From positions 248,001 to 312,000 of the forward strand of contig CANMPL010000001.1 in assembly GCA_947499715.1 (NCBI GenBank): a stretch of DNA of 64,000 bases, read 5' to 3'. Source of the DNA: an uncultured Paracoccaceae bacterium (GTDB taxonomy: Bacteria > Pseudomonadota > Alphaproteobacteria > Rhodobacterales > Rhodobacteraceae). The position numbers and the translations under genes are program-made. The notes beneath the pieces are model-generated. The model was not told the DNA's origin. It was given only the letters and a program-made list of their open reading frames with translations, and made no database searches. Numbering within the stretch: position 1 is the first letter of the stretch; every line of letters begins with the position of its first letter. Shown here one piece after another: positions 9,502-18,752 of this stretch.

Positions 9502-12500
9502 TTAGAACTGGAAGCGCGCCTGTGCCGTCACACCCCAGCTATCAAGCCGGTCGCTGACACGGAAGTCGCCACGCACAGAGGCGTTGAATTGCTTGACCGC
9601 ACCAAATTCGCCCGGCTGCAAAATCCGCACATAGTTCAGACCGGCGCTGATTTCGCCATATGCCCCAAGGTTCTCGGAAGAGATCCGCGTGACGTCACCG
9701 TTGTCAGACCGGGTAAAGGTCGACGTCGGATTTTCAGCAAAGTCCTTGTAAAGCGTCAGCGTTCCGAATTGCGTCAGTGCAGAGACGCCATCATCACCGA
9801 CAATCGTGCGGGTCACGGTACCACCTGCAAAGCCGATCTGACTGTCAAAGTCGTCGATCTGCACCACACCGCGACCAACAAAGTTGATCGGGTCGGTTGA
9901 GATCTGGCTGTAAGCAAAACCAACGGTCGGCACAAAGGTCAGACCCGTTTCCTGAATCGGCAACGAATAGGAGACCGCACCAGACAAGGTTTTGCCGTCG
10001 GACGTGAATTTCTCGTCCGTCAGACCAAGTGACGCGCCGCCGGTCGCTTCGACGTTGGTGGCGGTGTAGTCGGTCTTTTCGATCCGGTACTGCAGATCAA
10101 CGGCCAGACGATCCCGCACCGCGGCAACGTAAACGCCACCATAGGCTTGGGTAAAGTCAACGTCAGTCACCGATGTCTGGATGTCAGACAGACCCGTGTC
10201 AGAGCTGGTATCGGGGGCAAAGATCGGCTGATTAGATTTACCGATGTTCACACCACCGATGGCACCAAATGCGACGTCCCAACCATTGTAGAAGCCGTTA
10301 AAGCAGGCATAGTCCCCGCCCAGCTGCACACCGTAGTAGTCAGCCGAGATGCTGCTGTCGAAAGGTTCTGTCGTGCCATTGACCTGGTCGATTTCACCTG
10401 TTGCATCAGCCGAACCGCCAATGCCGCGTGCCCAAAGGCCTGCACCACATGGATCTTCGTCTTCAAATGCCAGACCGCTGACGAAGGGGCTGGAAGGACG
10501 GTTGATCACCGAACCGATCAGCGACTGCGCCAGAACGATTGTGCCGGCGATGGACGAGATACCTTGGTCAAGCGCATCAAAGACCACCAGATCGCCTGCG
10601 CTGTTCTGGGTCAGGCCGTAGACGATGATACCATCGGTCAGCGACAGATCAGACGCGTCCGGCAGGCCATTTGCAATTGCGTTGATCGTGTCCTGACCCG
10701 TCGCCGCATCCAGCACGACGACATCTTCGTCCTGCTCTCCGCCTGCGCCAAGCACGTTAAAGTTCAGAACCACATCACCCGTCACAAAGGCCCCGGGGGA
10801 CATGACAATCGTATCAGCCGTCCCCGTGGTGCCGCTCAGGTCGATATCAAGGTCAAAGGTCTGCGCACCAAGGTCGCCGCCGATATTCACCCGGTCAGAC
10901 GTCGCGCTGTTGCTCGCAAGGTTCACACGACCGCCACCGGTCAGACCATCTGCAAAGCTGAGCGTGCCTGTTCCGATGATGACGCCACTGTTAGAGAACG
11001 CGCCTTCGACCATGCTGCCATCCGCGAATGTCGCGTTGCCTGTGTTGGTCCCAAGGCCCGAGGTGCGCAGTGTTGCACCGGCGCCCAGCGTCAGATCGCC
11101 ATTGCTGGTCAGATTCCCGGCCTGCAGTGTCGCACCGTCGTTCACAGTCAGAACCGTGTCGCCATCCGTGGTGATATCACCGCTGACAGAGAACAGATCA
11201 CCATCGACGACAAGCTGCCCAAGACCGCTGAGCGCAAGATCAGCAGGGCCAGCGCCGTCCGTCAGGATCCGTGTCGTGCCAGCCGAAGAGATCAGCGTTT
11301 GCGAAGTCACATCGCCTTCCAGCGTTGCATCTGTCAGATCGACAGTCGCACCGGCGGCAAAGCTCATGTTACCGGCAAGCGTGCCATCGTTGATGGTCAG
11401 CGTGCTTGGCGCGCCAAAGTCGGCGTCACCGGTTGAGGCAAGCACAAAGCCATTCTCGATCGTGATTGTGCCAAGGTTCGAAATATAGCCCGCTTCGATG
11501 TTACGGTCGTCAAGTTCAAGCACACCTGTTCGAGTGTTTTCAAAAATCCCGATCCGCGAGGTCGGTCCGCTCAGTGTATAGGCCCGGTCGTTGCTGATTG
11601 TCTTGGCACGCGCGTCGCCCGGATCCGTGTTGATGGTGCCCGTGTTGGTCAGCGTGCCGGTCACATCGCCGAAGTAGTCAACCAAACCACGATTGATCAA
11701 GTTGCCGTCGATGCTGCCATCAAGCCGGACATAGCCGGCCTCAAGATTGCGCACAAAGCCGGTAATCTCTTGACCGGAGTTGATGAAGAAATCGCCGGAA
11801 CGGTTGATCATGTTTGTCGTGATGTCTGCGTTCAGGTTCACAACACCACCGTTGTTGACAATGCTATTTCCAACCGAGCCGCCGTTTAGGTTCAATTCTC
11901 CGCCAGTCAGATTTGAGGTCCCATTGATGGAACCTGCGTCATGATCCACCGTGCCGGTGCCGCCGACCACAAGGCCGTTGGTCATAGATCCGTTGTTCGT
12001 CAACGTGCCGCCATTTACGGTCACAAGACCGCCAAGTTCACCGTTGTTAGTTGTTGTGCCGCTGATTTGGGTCAACTTGCCATTCAATTGCCCTGCCGCA
12101 CCGATAGCAACGCTTGCTCCAACGTTGCGGATATCAGCTATGACGCTTGCGTTGACATTCAGGTCGCCTGAAACTGAGCGCACCTCTTCAGTGAAAGTAC
12201 CGCCGTTCATATCAAGCTGACCGGTACCCGTGAGGGTGGTCGCACCATTGACGCGCGAATTGGCGCCTGTGCTGACAAGGTTGTCAGAGATCGCGAGATC
12301 ACCAAACAGCTTACCATTTAGCTGCAACGTCCCACCACTATTGGTGAAGTCACCAAAAACTGAACGGGCCGTGCCGATCGTGAGCGCAATCCCGTTATTG
12401 CGAATATCCGCGTAAGTGTCAGCGGCAATGGTCAGGCTGCCAGCATTTGCGACGATACCGCCGTCAAAGCGGCCACCGTTTGCGATGAGTGTGCCACCTG

Positions 12501-15500
12501 TCAAAAGCGTTGTTTGGCCCAGCGTGTTCGCGCCGGAATTCTGGCTCCAGCTGTTGCCGCGGACTTTCAGGGTGTCTGTCACGACGCCGTTGTTGTTCGC
12601 CACGCCACCGTTGTGGGTCACGCCGCCGATCCAGCGCGCGCCTGCGTCAATTGTCAGGGTGCTGGCATTTGTAAGCGTCCCGGTCGTGTTGCCGGCAACA
12701 GTCAGCGTTCCTGCGTTGTTGCGTGTCGCGCCGTCGATCCGGCCGCCATCAGCAACGACGTCACCACCGTTGTTGGTCAGGTCCAGATTGACCCGGCCCT
12801 CGGCGTTGTATGTGCCCCCAGAAACAGTGACGCTATCCGTCACAAGACCTTCCTGTGTGGTTGTGCCGGAAAGGCTGTTCACACTGCCGTTCACTTGACC
12901 TGCACCATTGATGTTCAAGGTGCCACCTGCGTTTGTCAGAGTCGCGACGGTGATTTCACCATCGATGTCAGTCTGACCAGCGTTCGTGCGCAACTGCCCC
13001 GCAAAAGTGCCGCCTGACGCTGCAATGTTCCCACCTGCGTTGATCACATCAGCATTCAGCATCCCACCGGTTGGTGTGAATGTGCCGCCTGCGTTCACGG
13101 TGACCTTTTCTGTAATCGTGCCACTGCTGCTGACGTTGCCACCGCTGATTTTCACGGTGCCATCCAGCGTGCCTTGGTTATTAATTGTGCCGCTGGTATT
13201 CACGACAGCGCCCGTCAGGGTTTGGCTGCCCTGCACAGTGACTGCCGCGCCAACATTGGTCAGGGCCGCGGTCGTATCGCCATCGACGATGATCGTGCCA
13301 CCTTGCCCGCGCAAACCGCCCGAGAATGCGGTGCCGCCCGCATTCAGCTGACCACCCAAGACAGTAGTTTGGCCCAGAATTTCGCCGCTGTTGGCATCCA
13401 TGTTGCCCGCGTTCAGGCGCACGGTGCTGTTCATGTCACCTGCGTTGGTGACGGAACCGCCAGTAATGACCAATGCACCCGTCAGCGTGCCAAGGTTGTT
13501 CATGTCGCCGCCGATGTTATCGACTTTGCCGGTCAGCGTTTCGCCATTTTGGATCGTCAAAAGCCCTGCCGTATTGCGCACGTCAACCGTGGTCGCGCCA
13601 GCGATATTCAGCGCACCACCCTGGTTCAGGATCTCTTGGTTGAACGTGCCGCCCTTGGCGTTCACGACACCGCCGTCAAGTATGAGCTTGCCCTGAAGCG
13701 TGCTGCCAGATTCCGCATCCAGCACGCCCGATCCATCCACCGTCACATTGCCGATGATGTCGCCGTTGTTGGTGAAGACATCTGCAATTGCGTCTGTGTC
13801 ATCGCCCGACAGCATCAGGGTGCCCATCAGAGTCCCATCATTGATGGTGGCACCCTTGTTGCTGACGTAATTGTGGGTCCAAGTTGTCGCAGCATCAATG
13901 TTGACGGTCCCGCCTTCATTGGTGACGGCAGTCGTTGTGGCCGGGACGTTGAAAAACACGTTGCCGCTATTGTTGACGATACCACCCGTAAAGGTGCCAC
14001 CGTTGTCGTTGACCGTGCCGCCGTTGTTTGTCACCAACCCGGCAACTTCACCGTTCAATTCATTATTCAACACACCAGAGCCTGAGACCGCGACCGTGTC
14101 GTCGATCAGACCTGTCGCAAGCACATTGATGTCGCCACCTGACAAGGTCACCGGACCCGCAATGGTGCCGATGACATTGGTGTCACCATCCGTGCTGCCA
14201 TAAGCGCCCGTCAAGGTGAACGTGTCGGTTATAGTGACCGTACCGCCTGCATTGGTGACGGGTGCGGTTGTATCGGCCAACAGATCAACCGTGCCCGATT
14301 GGTTCAGGATACCGGTGGTAAAGCCACCACCCAGCAGATTGATGTCGCCACCTTGATTGGTAACAAGACCTGTGGCGGTGCCTCCATTCGCATTAAAAAT
14401 ACCACCACCATTCACAAGGGCTGTGCCCGTGAGAGTGTTGTTGTTGTCGAACGTCCCACCATTCACCGTGACAGTACCAATGATTTCACCGTCGTTGGTG
14501 GTTGTACCATCTTCGTTGATCACGCCACCCGTCAGAACTCCTGTGCCGGTGATATTCAGAGTTCCCGCGGTCATATCGTCGCCGTTGGTCACGGTCGCGC
14601 TGGCAGCGCCGTCAACTGTGGTGGTGCCGGCTTTGTTCAAGACACCTGCGGTGACGGTACCACCGCTAAGTGTAATCTTGCTTTCGACAGCATTGGTCGA
14701 AACAGTGCCTGTGATTGTGCCACCTTCGACCACAAGCATGCCCATACCAGTGACGTCGATCGCGCCTGTCACGTCGCCATCATTGGTAAAGACGCCGCCC
14801 CCTACATCAGCCGTTCCGACGTAGATACCGTTGTTGTTTACTGCGCCTGCGGTTTGGGTGATGTCGCCCGTCAAGGTATTGCCACCGACGATCAGCAACT
14901 CACCGCCATTGACGTTCACATCAACTTCGCGGTCTGCATCAGTGATGGGATCAGAGCCGTGACGTACCCGTACAAGTCCCGTGGTGATATCAATCTGCCC
15001 GGTGCCGCCACCTTCCGAAAAAGTGCCGCCCCGCAAGACCAGCTCTCCGCCGTCAACAGTGACCACGTCCTGGATCTCGCCTTCCAACGCAAGGAATAGG
15101 CCACCATTCACTTCAACCTCACCACCCCAGTCCCCACGGTTGGTCAGCTGGCCACCTTGCAGGTCGAGTGTGCTGACGGCGTCGGTATTATCGCCCGTAA
15201 GCTGCAAAGTGCCATCACCAGAACTATTGATCGTAAAGGTACGGTCGTCTTTGCCAGCCGAAGAGAGGTTAGTGGAGATCTGTGCAATGTCGTCAACGTT
15301 CGTCACGTCGATGGACATTCCTGCAGGAATTGCATTCCCGACCTTGCCCTTTGCAACAATCTCGGGATTTACGGCGCCATCGGCGGGGCGGATCACATAG
15401 CCAGTTACGTCAAAGGTGATCGAGCGTGGGCGCACAGGCACTTCGACATCGACCGTGACACCGGTCGCGCCAAAAATAACGTCATCACCGCGGTTGTTTT

Positions 15501-15753
15501 CGAAAGAAAGCTCGGACCCCGTGCCATCATCATCGTCATTCCAGTTTTCGGTCGACGTGTTCCATACACCACCGTCTACAGTGCCGATTACACCGCCAGG
15601 CGTTTCATTGTCGTAGTAGATCGTATCGGCAGCAGCCGCGCTTGGCAGCGAACCTGCCAGAAACGCTGTTGTTAGGACCAATGCCGAAGAACCCAGCAAA
15701 CGTGCTTTGACGGGCGAACGGGAGGGCTGAAATGAAAACAGGGCACGCATCAC
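9502..15753 (-). CDS. Giant autotransporter-like outer-membrane protein with repetitive beta-helix-like passenger
   Basis: 2083 aa; signal-peptide-like N-terminus (LLGSSALVLTTAFLAGSLPSAAAA), about 1,600 aa of Gly/Asn/Thr-rich repeats, barrel-like C-terminus ending ...GVTAQARFQF with terminal Phe. Start is GTG 15753 or ATG 15750. Confidence 0.85.
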   Translation of the reverse strand: MMRALFSFQPSRSPVKARLLGSSALVLTTAFLAGSLPSAAAADTIYYDNETPGGVIGTVDGGVWNTSTENWNDDDDGTGSELSFENNRGDDVIFGATGVTVDVEVPVRPRSITFDVTGYVIRPADGAVNPEIVAKGKVGNAIPAGMSIDVTNVDDIAQISTNLSSAGKDDRTFTINSSGDGTLQLTGDNTDAVSTLDLQGGQLTNRGDWGGEVEVNGGLFLALEGEIQDVVTVDGGELVLRGGTFSEGGGTGQIDITTGLVRVRHGSDPITDADREVDVNVNGGELLIVGGNTLTGDITQTAGAVNNNGIYVGTADVGGGVFTNDGDVTGAIDVTGMGMLVVEGGTITGTVSTNAVESKITLSGGTVTAGVLNKAGTTTVDGAASATVTNGDDMTAGTLNITGTGVLTGGVINEDGTTTNDGEIIGTVTVNGGTFDNNNTLTGTALVNGGGIFNANGGTATGLVTNQGGDINLLGGGFTTGILNQSGTVDLLADTTAPVTNAGGTVTITDTFTLTGAYGSTDGDTNVIGTIAGPVTLSGGDINVLATGLIDDTVAVSGSGVLNNELNGEVAGLVTNNGGTVNDNGGTFTGGIVNNSGNVFFNVPATTTAVTNEGGTVNIDAATTWTHNYVSNKGATINDGTLMGTLMLSGDDTDAIADVFTNNGDIIGNVTVDGSGVLDAESGSTLQGKLILDGGVVNAKGGTFNQEILNQGGALNIAGATTVDVRNTAGLLTIQNGETLTGKVDNIGGDMNNLGTLTGALVITGGSVTNAGDMNSTVRLNAGNMDANSGEILGQTTVLGGQLNAGGTAFSGGLRGQGGTIIVDGDTTAALTNVGAAVTVQGSQTLTGAVVNTSGTINNQGTLDGTVKISGGNVSSSGTITEKVTVNAGGTFTPTGGMLNADVINAGGNIAASGGTFAGQLRTNAGQTDIDGEITVATLTNAGGTLNINGAGQVNGSVNSLSGTTTQEGLVTDSVTVSGGTYNAEGRVNLDLTNNGGDVVADGGRIDGATRNNAGTLTVAGNTTGTLTNASTLTIDAGARWIGGVTHNGGVANNNGVVTDTLKVRGNSWSQNSGANTLGQTTLLTGGTLIANGGRFDGGIVANAGSLTIAADTYADIRNNGIALTIGTARSVFGDFTNSGGTLQLNGKLFGDLAISDNLVSTGANSRVNGATTLTGTGQLDMNGGTFTEEVRSVSGDLNVNASVIADIRNVGASVAIGAAGQLNGKLTQISGTTTNNGELGGLVTVNGGTLTNNGSMTNGLVVGGTGTVDHDAGSINGTSNLTGGELNLNGGSVGNSIVNNGGVVNLNADITTNMINRSGDFFINSGQEITGFVRNLEAGYVRLDGSIDGNLINRGLVDYFGDVTGTLTNTGTINTDPGDARAKTISNDRAYTLSGPTSRIGIFENTRTGVLELDDRNIEAGYISNLGTITIENGFVLASTGDADFGAPSTLTINDGTLAGNMSFAAGATVDLTDATLEGDVTSQTLISSAGTTRILTDGAGPADLALSGLGQLVVDGDLFSVSGDITTDGDTVLTVNDGATLQAGNLTSNGDLTLGAGATLRTSGLGTNTGNATFADGSMVEGAFSNSGVIIGTGTLSFADGLTGGGRVNLASNSATSDRVNIGGDLGAQTFDLDIDLSGTTGTADTIVMSPGAFVTGDVVLNFNVLGAGGEQDEDVVVLDAATGQDTINAIANGLPDASDLSLTDGIIVYGLTQNSAGDLVVFDALDQGISSIAGTIVLAQSLIGSVINRPSSPFVSGLAFEDEDPCGAGLWARGIGGSADATGEIDQVNGTTEPFDSSISADYYGVQLGGDYACFNGFYNGWDVAFGAIGGVNIGKSNQPIFAPDTSSDTGLSDIQTSVTDVDFTQAYGGVYVAAVRDRLAVDLQYRIEKTDYTATNVEATGGASLGLTDEKFTSDGKTLSGAVSYSLPIQETGLTFVPTVGFAYSQISTDPINFVGRGVVQIDDFDSQIGFAGGTVTRTIVGDDGVSALTQFGTLTLYKDFAENPTSTFTRSDNGDVTRISSENLGAYGEISAGLNYVRILQPGEFGAVKQFNASVRGDFRVSDRLDSWGVTAQARFQF

Positions 15754-15880
15754 GCAAATCCTTTGGTAAAATAACCGTTAACGCGAACCGAACCACGGTA
15801 AAGCGCTGCAATCAACAGGAAACATTGGTTAATGGCGCTTTGACTTCAGGGTGTTGTCGTCAACGCAACGCGAAATTTAC

Positions 15881-16108
15881 CTACACCTCAAAGGCGATTA
15901 ACCTGAGAATCGCTTTCGTCATTGGGACATACGCCCCGTTTGCAACGACGCATAAGTTTTGTAGCGCGACGGGCATCTGCCCCAACAATCCCGGCTCATA
16001 GGGCAATTTGTTGATGAAGCGACGCAGTCGAACCGGCAGGCGCGCACCTGATTCCAACTGCAAAACCTCGCTTTGGGTCATGTGCTGCAATGCCATCCCA
16101 CGCGCCAT
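15881..16108 (-). CDS. Small hypothetical protein (75 aa) directly after vgrG
   Basis: ATG lies 2 nt after the vgrG stop on the same strand, suggesting translational coupling. No family recognised. Confidence 0.5.
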   Translation of the reverse strand: MARGMALQHMTQSEVLQLESGARLPVRLRRFINKLPYEPGLLGQMPVALQNLCVVANGAYVPMTKAILRLIAFEV

Positions 16109-16110
16109 TT

Positions 16111-18144
16111 TCAGTTAATCTTGACCATTTTGCCAAGCACTTCGACCAAGGCGCTCGCGTTCAATCCGATCTTGGTGCCATTGACCTGAATGTCGCCGCT
16201 GGATGTCATCTCGATCCGGCTTTTGCCCACGGTGATCGCGATCTTGTCGCCCGCAGTGATGTTAATGGTCTTGCCCGCCCGCAATTCATAATCGTCACCC
16301 ACGACCGAAGTTTTGTTGCGGCGAACGTTTTCGGCGTGATTTTCGCCAATGGTCTGGGTTTTGTTGGTGTCCACCGAAAGGTTCAGCGCCCCTTCACCGG
16401 GGTTGCTTCCGGCCTTGCCGAAGGTCTCGGGCAGATCCGGCAGCCCTTCTGGCGCCTTTGACGCGCCCGCCGGGGTAACCGTGTTCTTGTTGGCGGGCCC
16501 CACGCGAATATCCATATTGCCGTCGACAACCTGCAACATGTTGTTGCCAACCTCGCTGGCCTTATCGTGGCCTACGCTTTCGACCTTGTTGACGTTGACC
16601 CGCTCTGACTGGTTGTTTTCAACCTTGGCGTTCCGGTCCTTTGAGGCGTGGACATAGATTTCTTCCGCGCCGGTTTTGTCTTCGAACCGAAGCTCGTTAA
16701 ATCCCTTACCCTGATGGGTCTTCGTCTTGAACGTGCTGCGGGTTTTGTGATCTGGCAAGTCGTAGGGCACGTCGTTTTTGCCGTTGTAGACACAGCCGGT
16801 CACAAGCGGTTTGTCAGGGTCCCCTTCAAGGAATTCGACCACCACCTCCATGCCGACGCGCGGCACGATCATCCCGCCAAAACCGCTGCCAGCCCAGTTC
16901 TGGCTTACCCGGCAGCGCATGGAATTGGCCCCGGCGAGGTCCCAATGGAATGTCACGATGATGCGGCCGAAATCGTCGCAATCAATCTCTCCCTCACCCG
17001 TGACGACAGCCGTTTGCGGGCCGTGAACCAAGGCCAAGGGTGTCTTGCGCGCGGCAGCATAGGGTTCGTCAACCGGCACAAAGCTGTAGTGCGCCTTGAA
17101 AATCAGCCCGGTCTCTGCATCGCCGGAGGCATAGGACTGATCGGCAAAAAAGTGCGTCGCCGACAAACAAAGATAGCTGTCGTCCACGACCTGACCCGCG
17201 GCTTGCCCGGTGAGCGTGATCTTCATACCCGCGCCCAAACTGACGCAATCACCCTCTGCGGTGTGGCGATGATCCTTGCCGCGCTCTTGCGCGACACGCG
17301 TGGCGATCAGATCCTTGCCGTCCGCCTCCGATGTATAATCGCCAGGATAGTCGAACGCCTCTATCGCGCCTTCGGAATAAGTTGCGTCGCCCGTGCGCTC
17401 CACGTCCATTTTCGCGGTCGGTGACTTGAAATTGAAATCCTTAAGCATGACCGCCCCGGTGGTCATATGCCGCGCCTTTTGCCACTGCCAAAAATGTTCT
17501 TCATCAGCGTCGTGGCTGGCGGTGACATCCAGAAACGGGCGGTTCTTGCCGGGTGCATCGTCAAAGCGGTCGACGGCATCTGTGATGACCATCGTGTGCG
17601 ATCCCATGGCATGTTTGAAGTGAAACGAAAGGCCGAAACGTTCCATCATGCGGCGGGCAAATGCCAGATCGCTTTCGCGGTACTGCACGGTATATTCAAG
17701 GTCGGGGTAGCTTTTGGTCAGGCGCATCTCGACCGCTGGATCGCCAAGGCCGGCATAGGCGTTGAAAAGCTCTTCCAGGATCCCGACAACCGATTTGTTG
17801 TGAAAAATCCGCTGGTTCCGGCGCTGTTCAAGCAAGGCAAACCACGGGCGCAGCGTCAGGCGAAAGACTGCGCGATCATCCGTTTCGCCAACCCAGCGCC
17901 CGGCAGTGACGATCCCGTCAAAATAGCGGTCGCCGTGATCCTTTGTGGTGATCGCAACGGTGGCGTGGGTGCCAAGAAGGCTATCAAGTTTCGCGTCCGT
18001 ATCGGCACATTGTGCCTCGACCTCGTATTCAAACAGGTCATCGACGTGGTCGGTGCCGTTGAACTGCCGCAGTTGCAGCGCATCGCGGCCCAGCGCCGTT
18101 ATCACCTGTGCGGCCCGCATCACTTGAGAGGTCTTCGCTACCAT
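16111..18144 (-). CDS. vgrG: T6SS spike protein VgrG (TssI)
   Basis: 677 aa; FEYEVEAQC, WFALLEQRRNQRIFHNKSV, MRCRVSQNWAGSGFGGMIVPRVGMEVVVEFLEGDPDKPLVTGCVYNG. Confidence 0.96.
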   Translation of the reverse strand: MVAKTSQVMRAAQVITALGRDALQLRQFNGTDHVDDLFEYEVEAQCADTDAKLDSLLGTHATVAITTKDHGDRYFDGIVTAGRWVGETDDRAVFRLTLRPWFALLEQRRNQRIFHNKSVVGILEELFNAYAGLGDPAVEMRLTKSYPDLEYTVQYRESDLAFARRMMERFGLSFHFKHAMGSHTMVITDAVDRFDDAPGKNRPFLDVTASHDADEEHFWQWQKARHMTTGAVMLKDFNFKSPTAKMDVERTGDATYSEGAIEAFDYPGDYTSEADGKDLIATRVAQERGKDHRHTAEGDCVSLGAGMKITLTGQAAGQVVDDSYLCLSATHFFADQSYASGDAETGLIFKAHYSFVPVDEPYAAARKTPLALVHGPQTAVVTGEGEIDCDDFGRIIVTFHWDLAGANSMRCRVSQNWAGSGFGGMIVPRVGMEVVVEFLEGDPDKPLVTGCVYNGKNDVPYDLPDHKTRSTFKTKTHQGKGFNELRFEDKTGAEEIYVHASKDRNAKVENNQSERVNVNKVESVGHDKASEVGNNMLQVVDGNMDIRVGPANKNTVTPAGASKAPEGLPDLPETFGKAGSNPGEGALNLSVDTNKTQTIGENHAENVRRNKTSVVGDDYELRAGKTINITAGDKIAITVGKSRIEMTSSGDIQVNGTKIGLNASALVEVLGKMVKIN

Positions 18145-18169
18145 GGTCCTGATCCTGAAAATCGTTAAA

Positions 18170-18589
18170 TCAAATGCACGTCTGGCGGGGGTCCATAAAC
18201 AGAAGCCGCCCGATCGTGTTGCCGGGGCCGTGCGGCCCGGCGCAGTTCATTTCATAAAGGTGGTTGTTGCGGATCAATTCCCGCCCGCCGACCATCACCG
18301 TCACATCGTTTGACATCGGACGGCACCAGCCACGGTTCACGTTGGATTTAATGCCGCCAAGGTTGCCCGGCTCGTCGCCCATCACCTTGTTGGTGCGCGA
18401 CGCCATGTTGAACGCCTCTTGATTGGTGATCTTCACGTCCGGCACCGTCTGCGTCGCCCAATCCAACCGCGACACGATCATGTAAGGGATTGGTACCACC
18501 GCAGAGCCTACGGGCGTTTTGCAGACATCTGGTGCCATGCATATGATGGTCGCGTTAGCACCTTGTTTGCGGGCGGCAGAGTTGAGCAT
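18170..18589 (-). CDS. PAAR-like protein (DUF4150 type), T6SS spike tip candidate
   Basis: From the internal ATG: MLNSAARKQGANATIICMAPDVCKTPVGSAVVPIPYMIV...KVMGDEPGNLGGIKSNVNRG...VGGRELIRNNHLYEMNC; immediately upstream of vgrG. Confidence 0.82.
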   Translation of the reverse strand: MLNSAARKQGANATIICMAPDVCKTPVGSAVVPIPYMIVSRLDWATQTVPDVKITNQEAFNMASRTNKVMGDEPGNLGGIKSNVNRGWCRPMSNDVTVMVGGRELIRNNHLYEMNCAGPHGPGNTIGRLLFMDPRQTCI

Positions 18590-18752
18590 TTGGGGTCCAG
18601 TCGTATTGCGTTTGTTGCATCCACAATAATCGCTGACGGCCCTGTCCGGGGCTTGCCGTATCCAAAACGATGCCCCGCGAATCCCTGTCAGGCCTTGACC
18701 ACAACGCCCGACCACCCCTTATAGGTAGGCGCGCATTGGGAATACGCTTGCC

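Noticed and set aside
10147-15099. Several long plus-strand ORFs (429, 303, 266 aa)
   Set aside because: Antisense to the repetitive autotransporter; the repeats keep complementary frames open. No start context or domains.
9502-15753. Interpreting the autotransporter region as a CRISPR or DNA-level tandem repeat array
   Set aside because: Repeats are protein-level, divergent in DNA, and lie within one uninterrupted reading frame.
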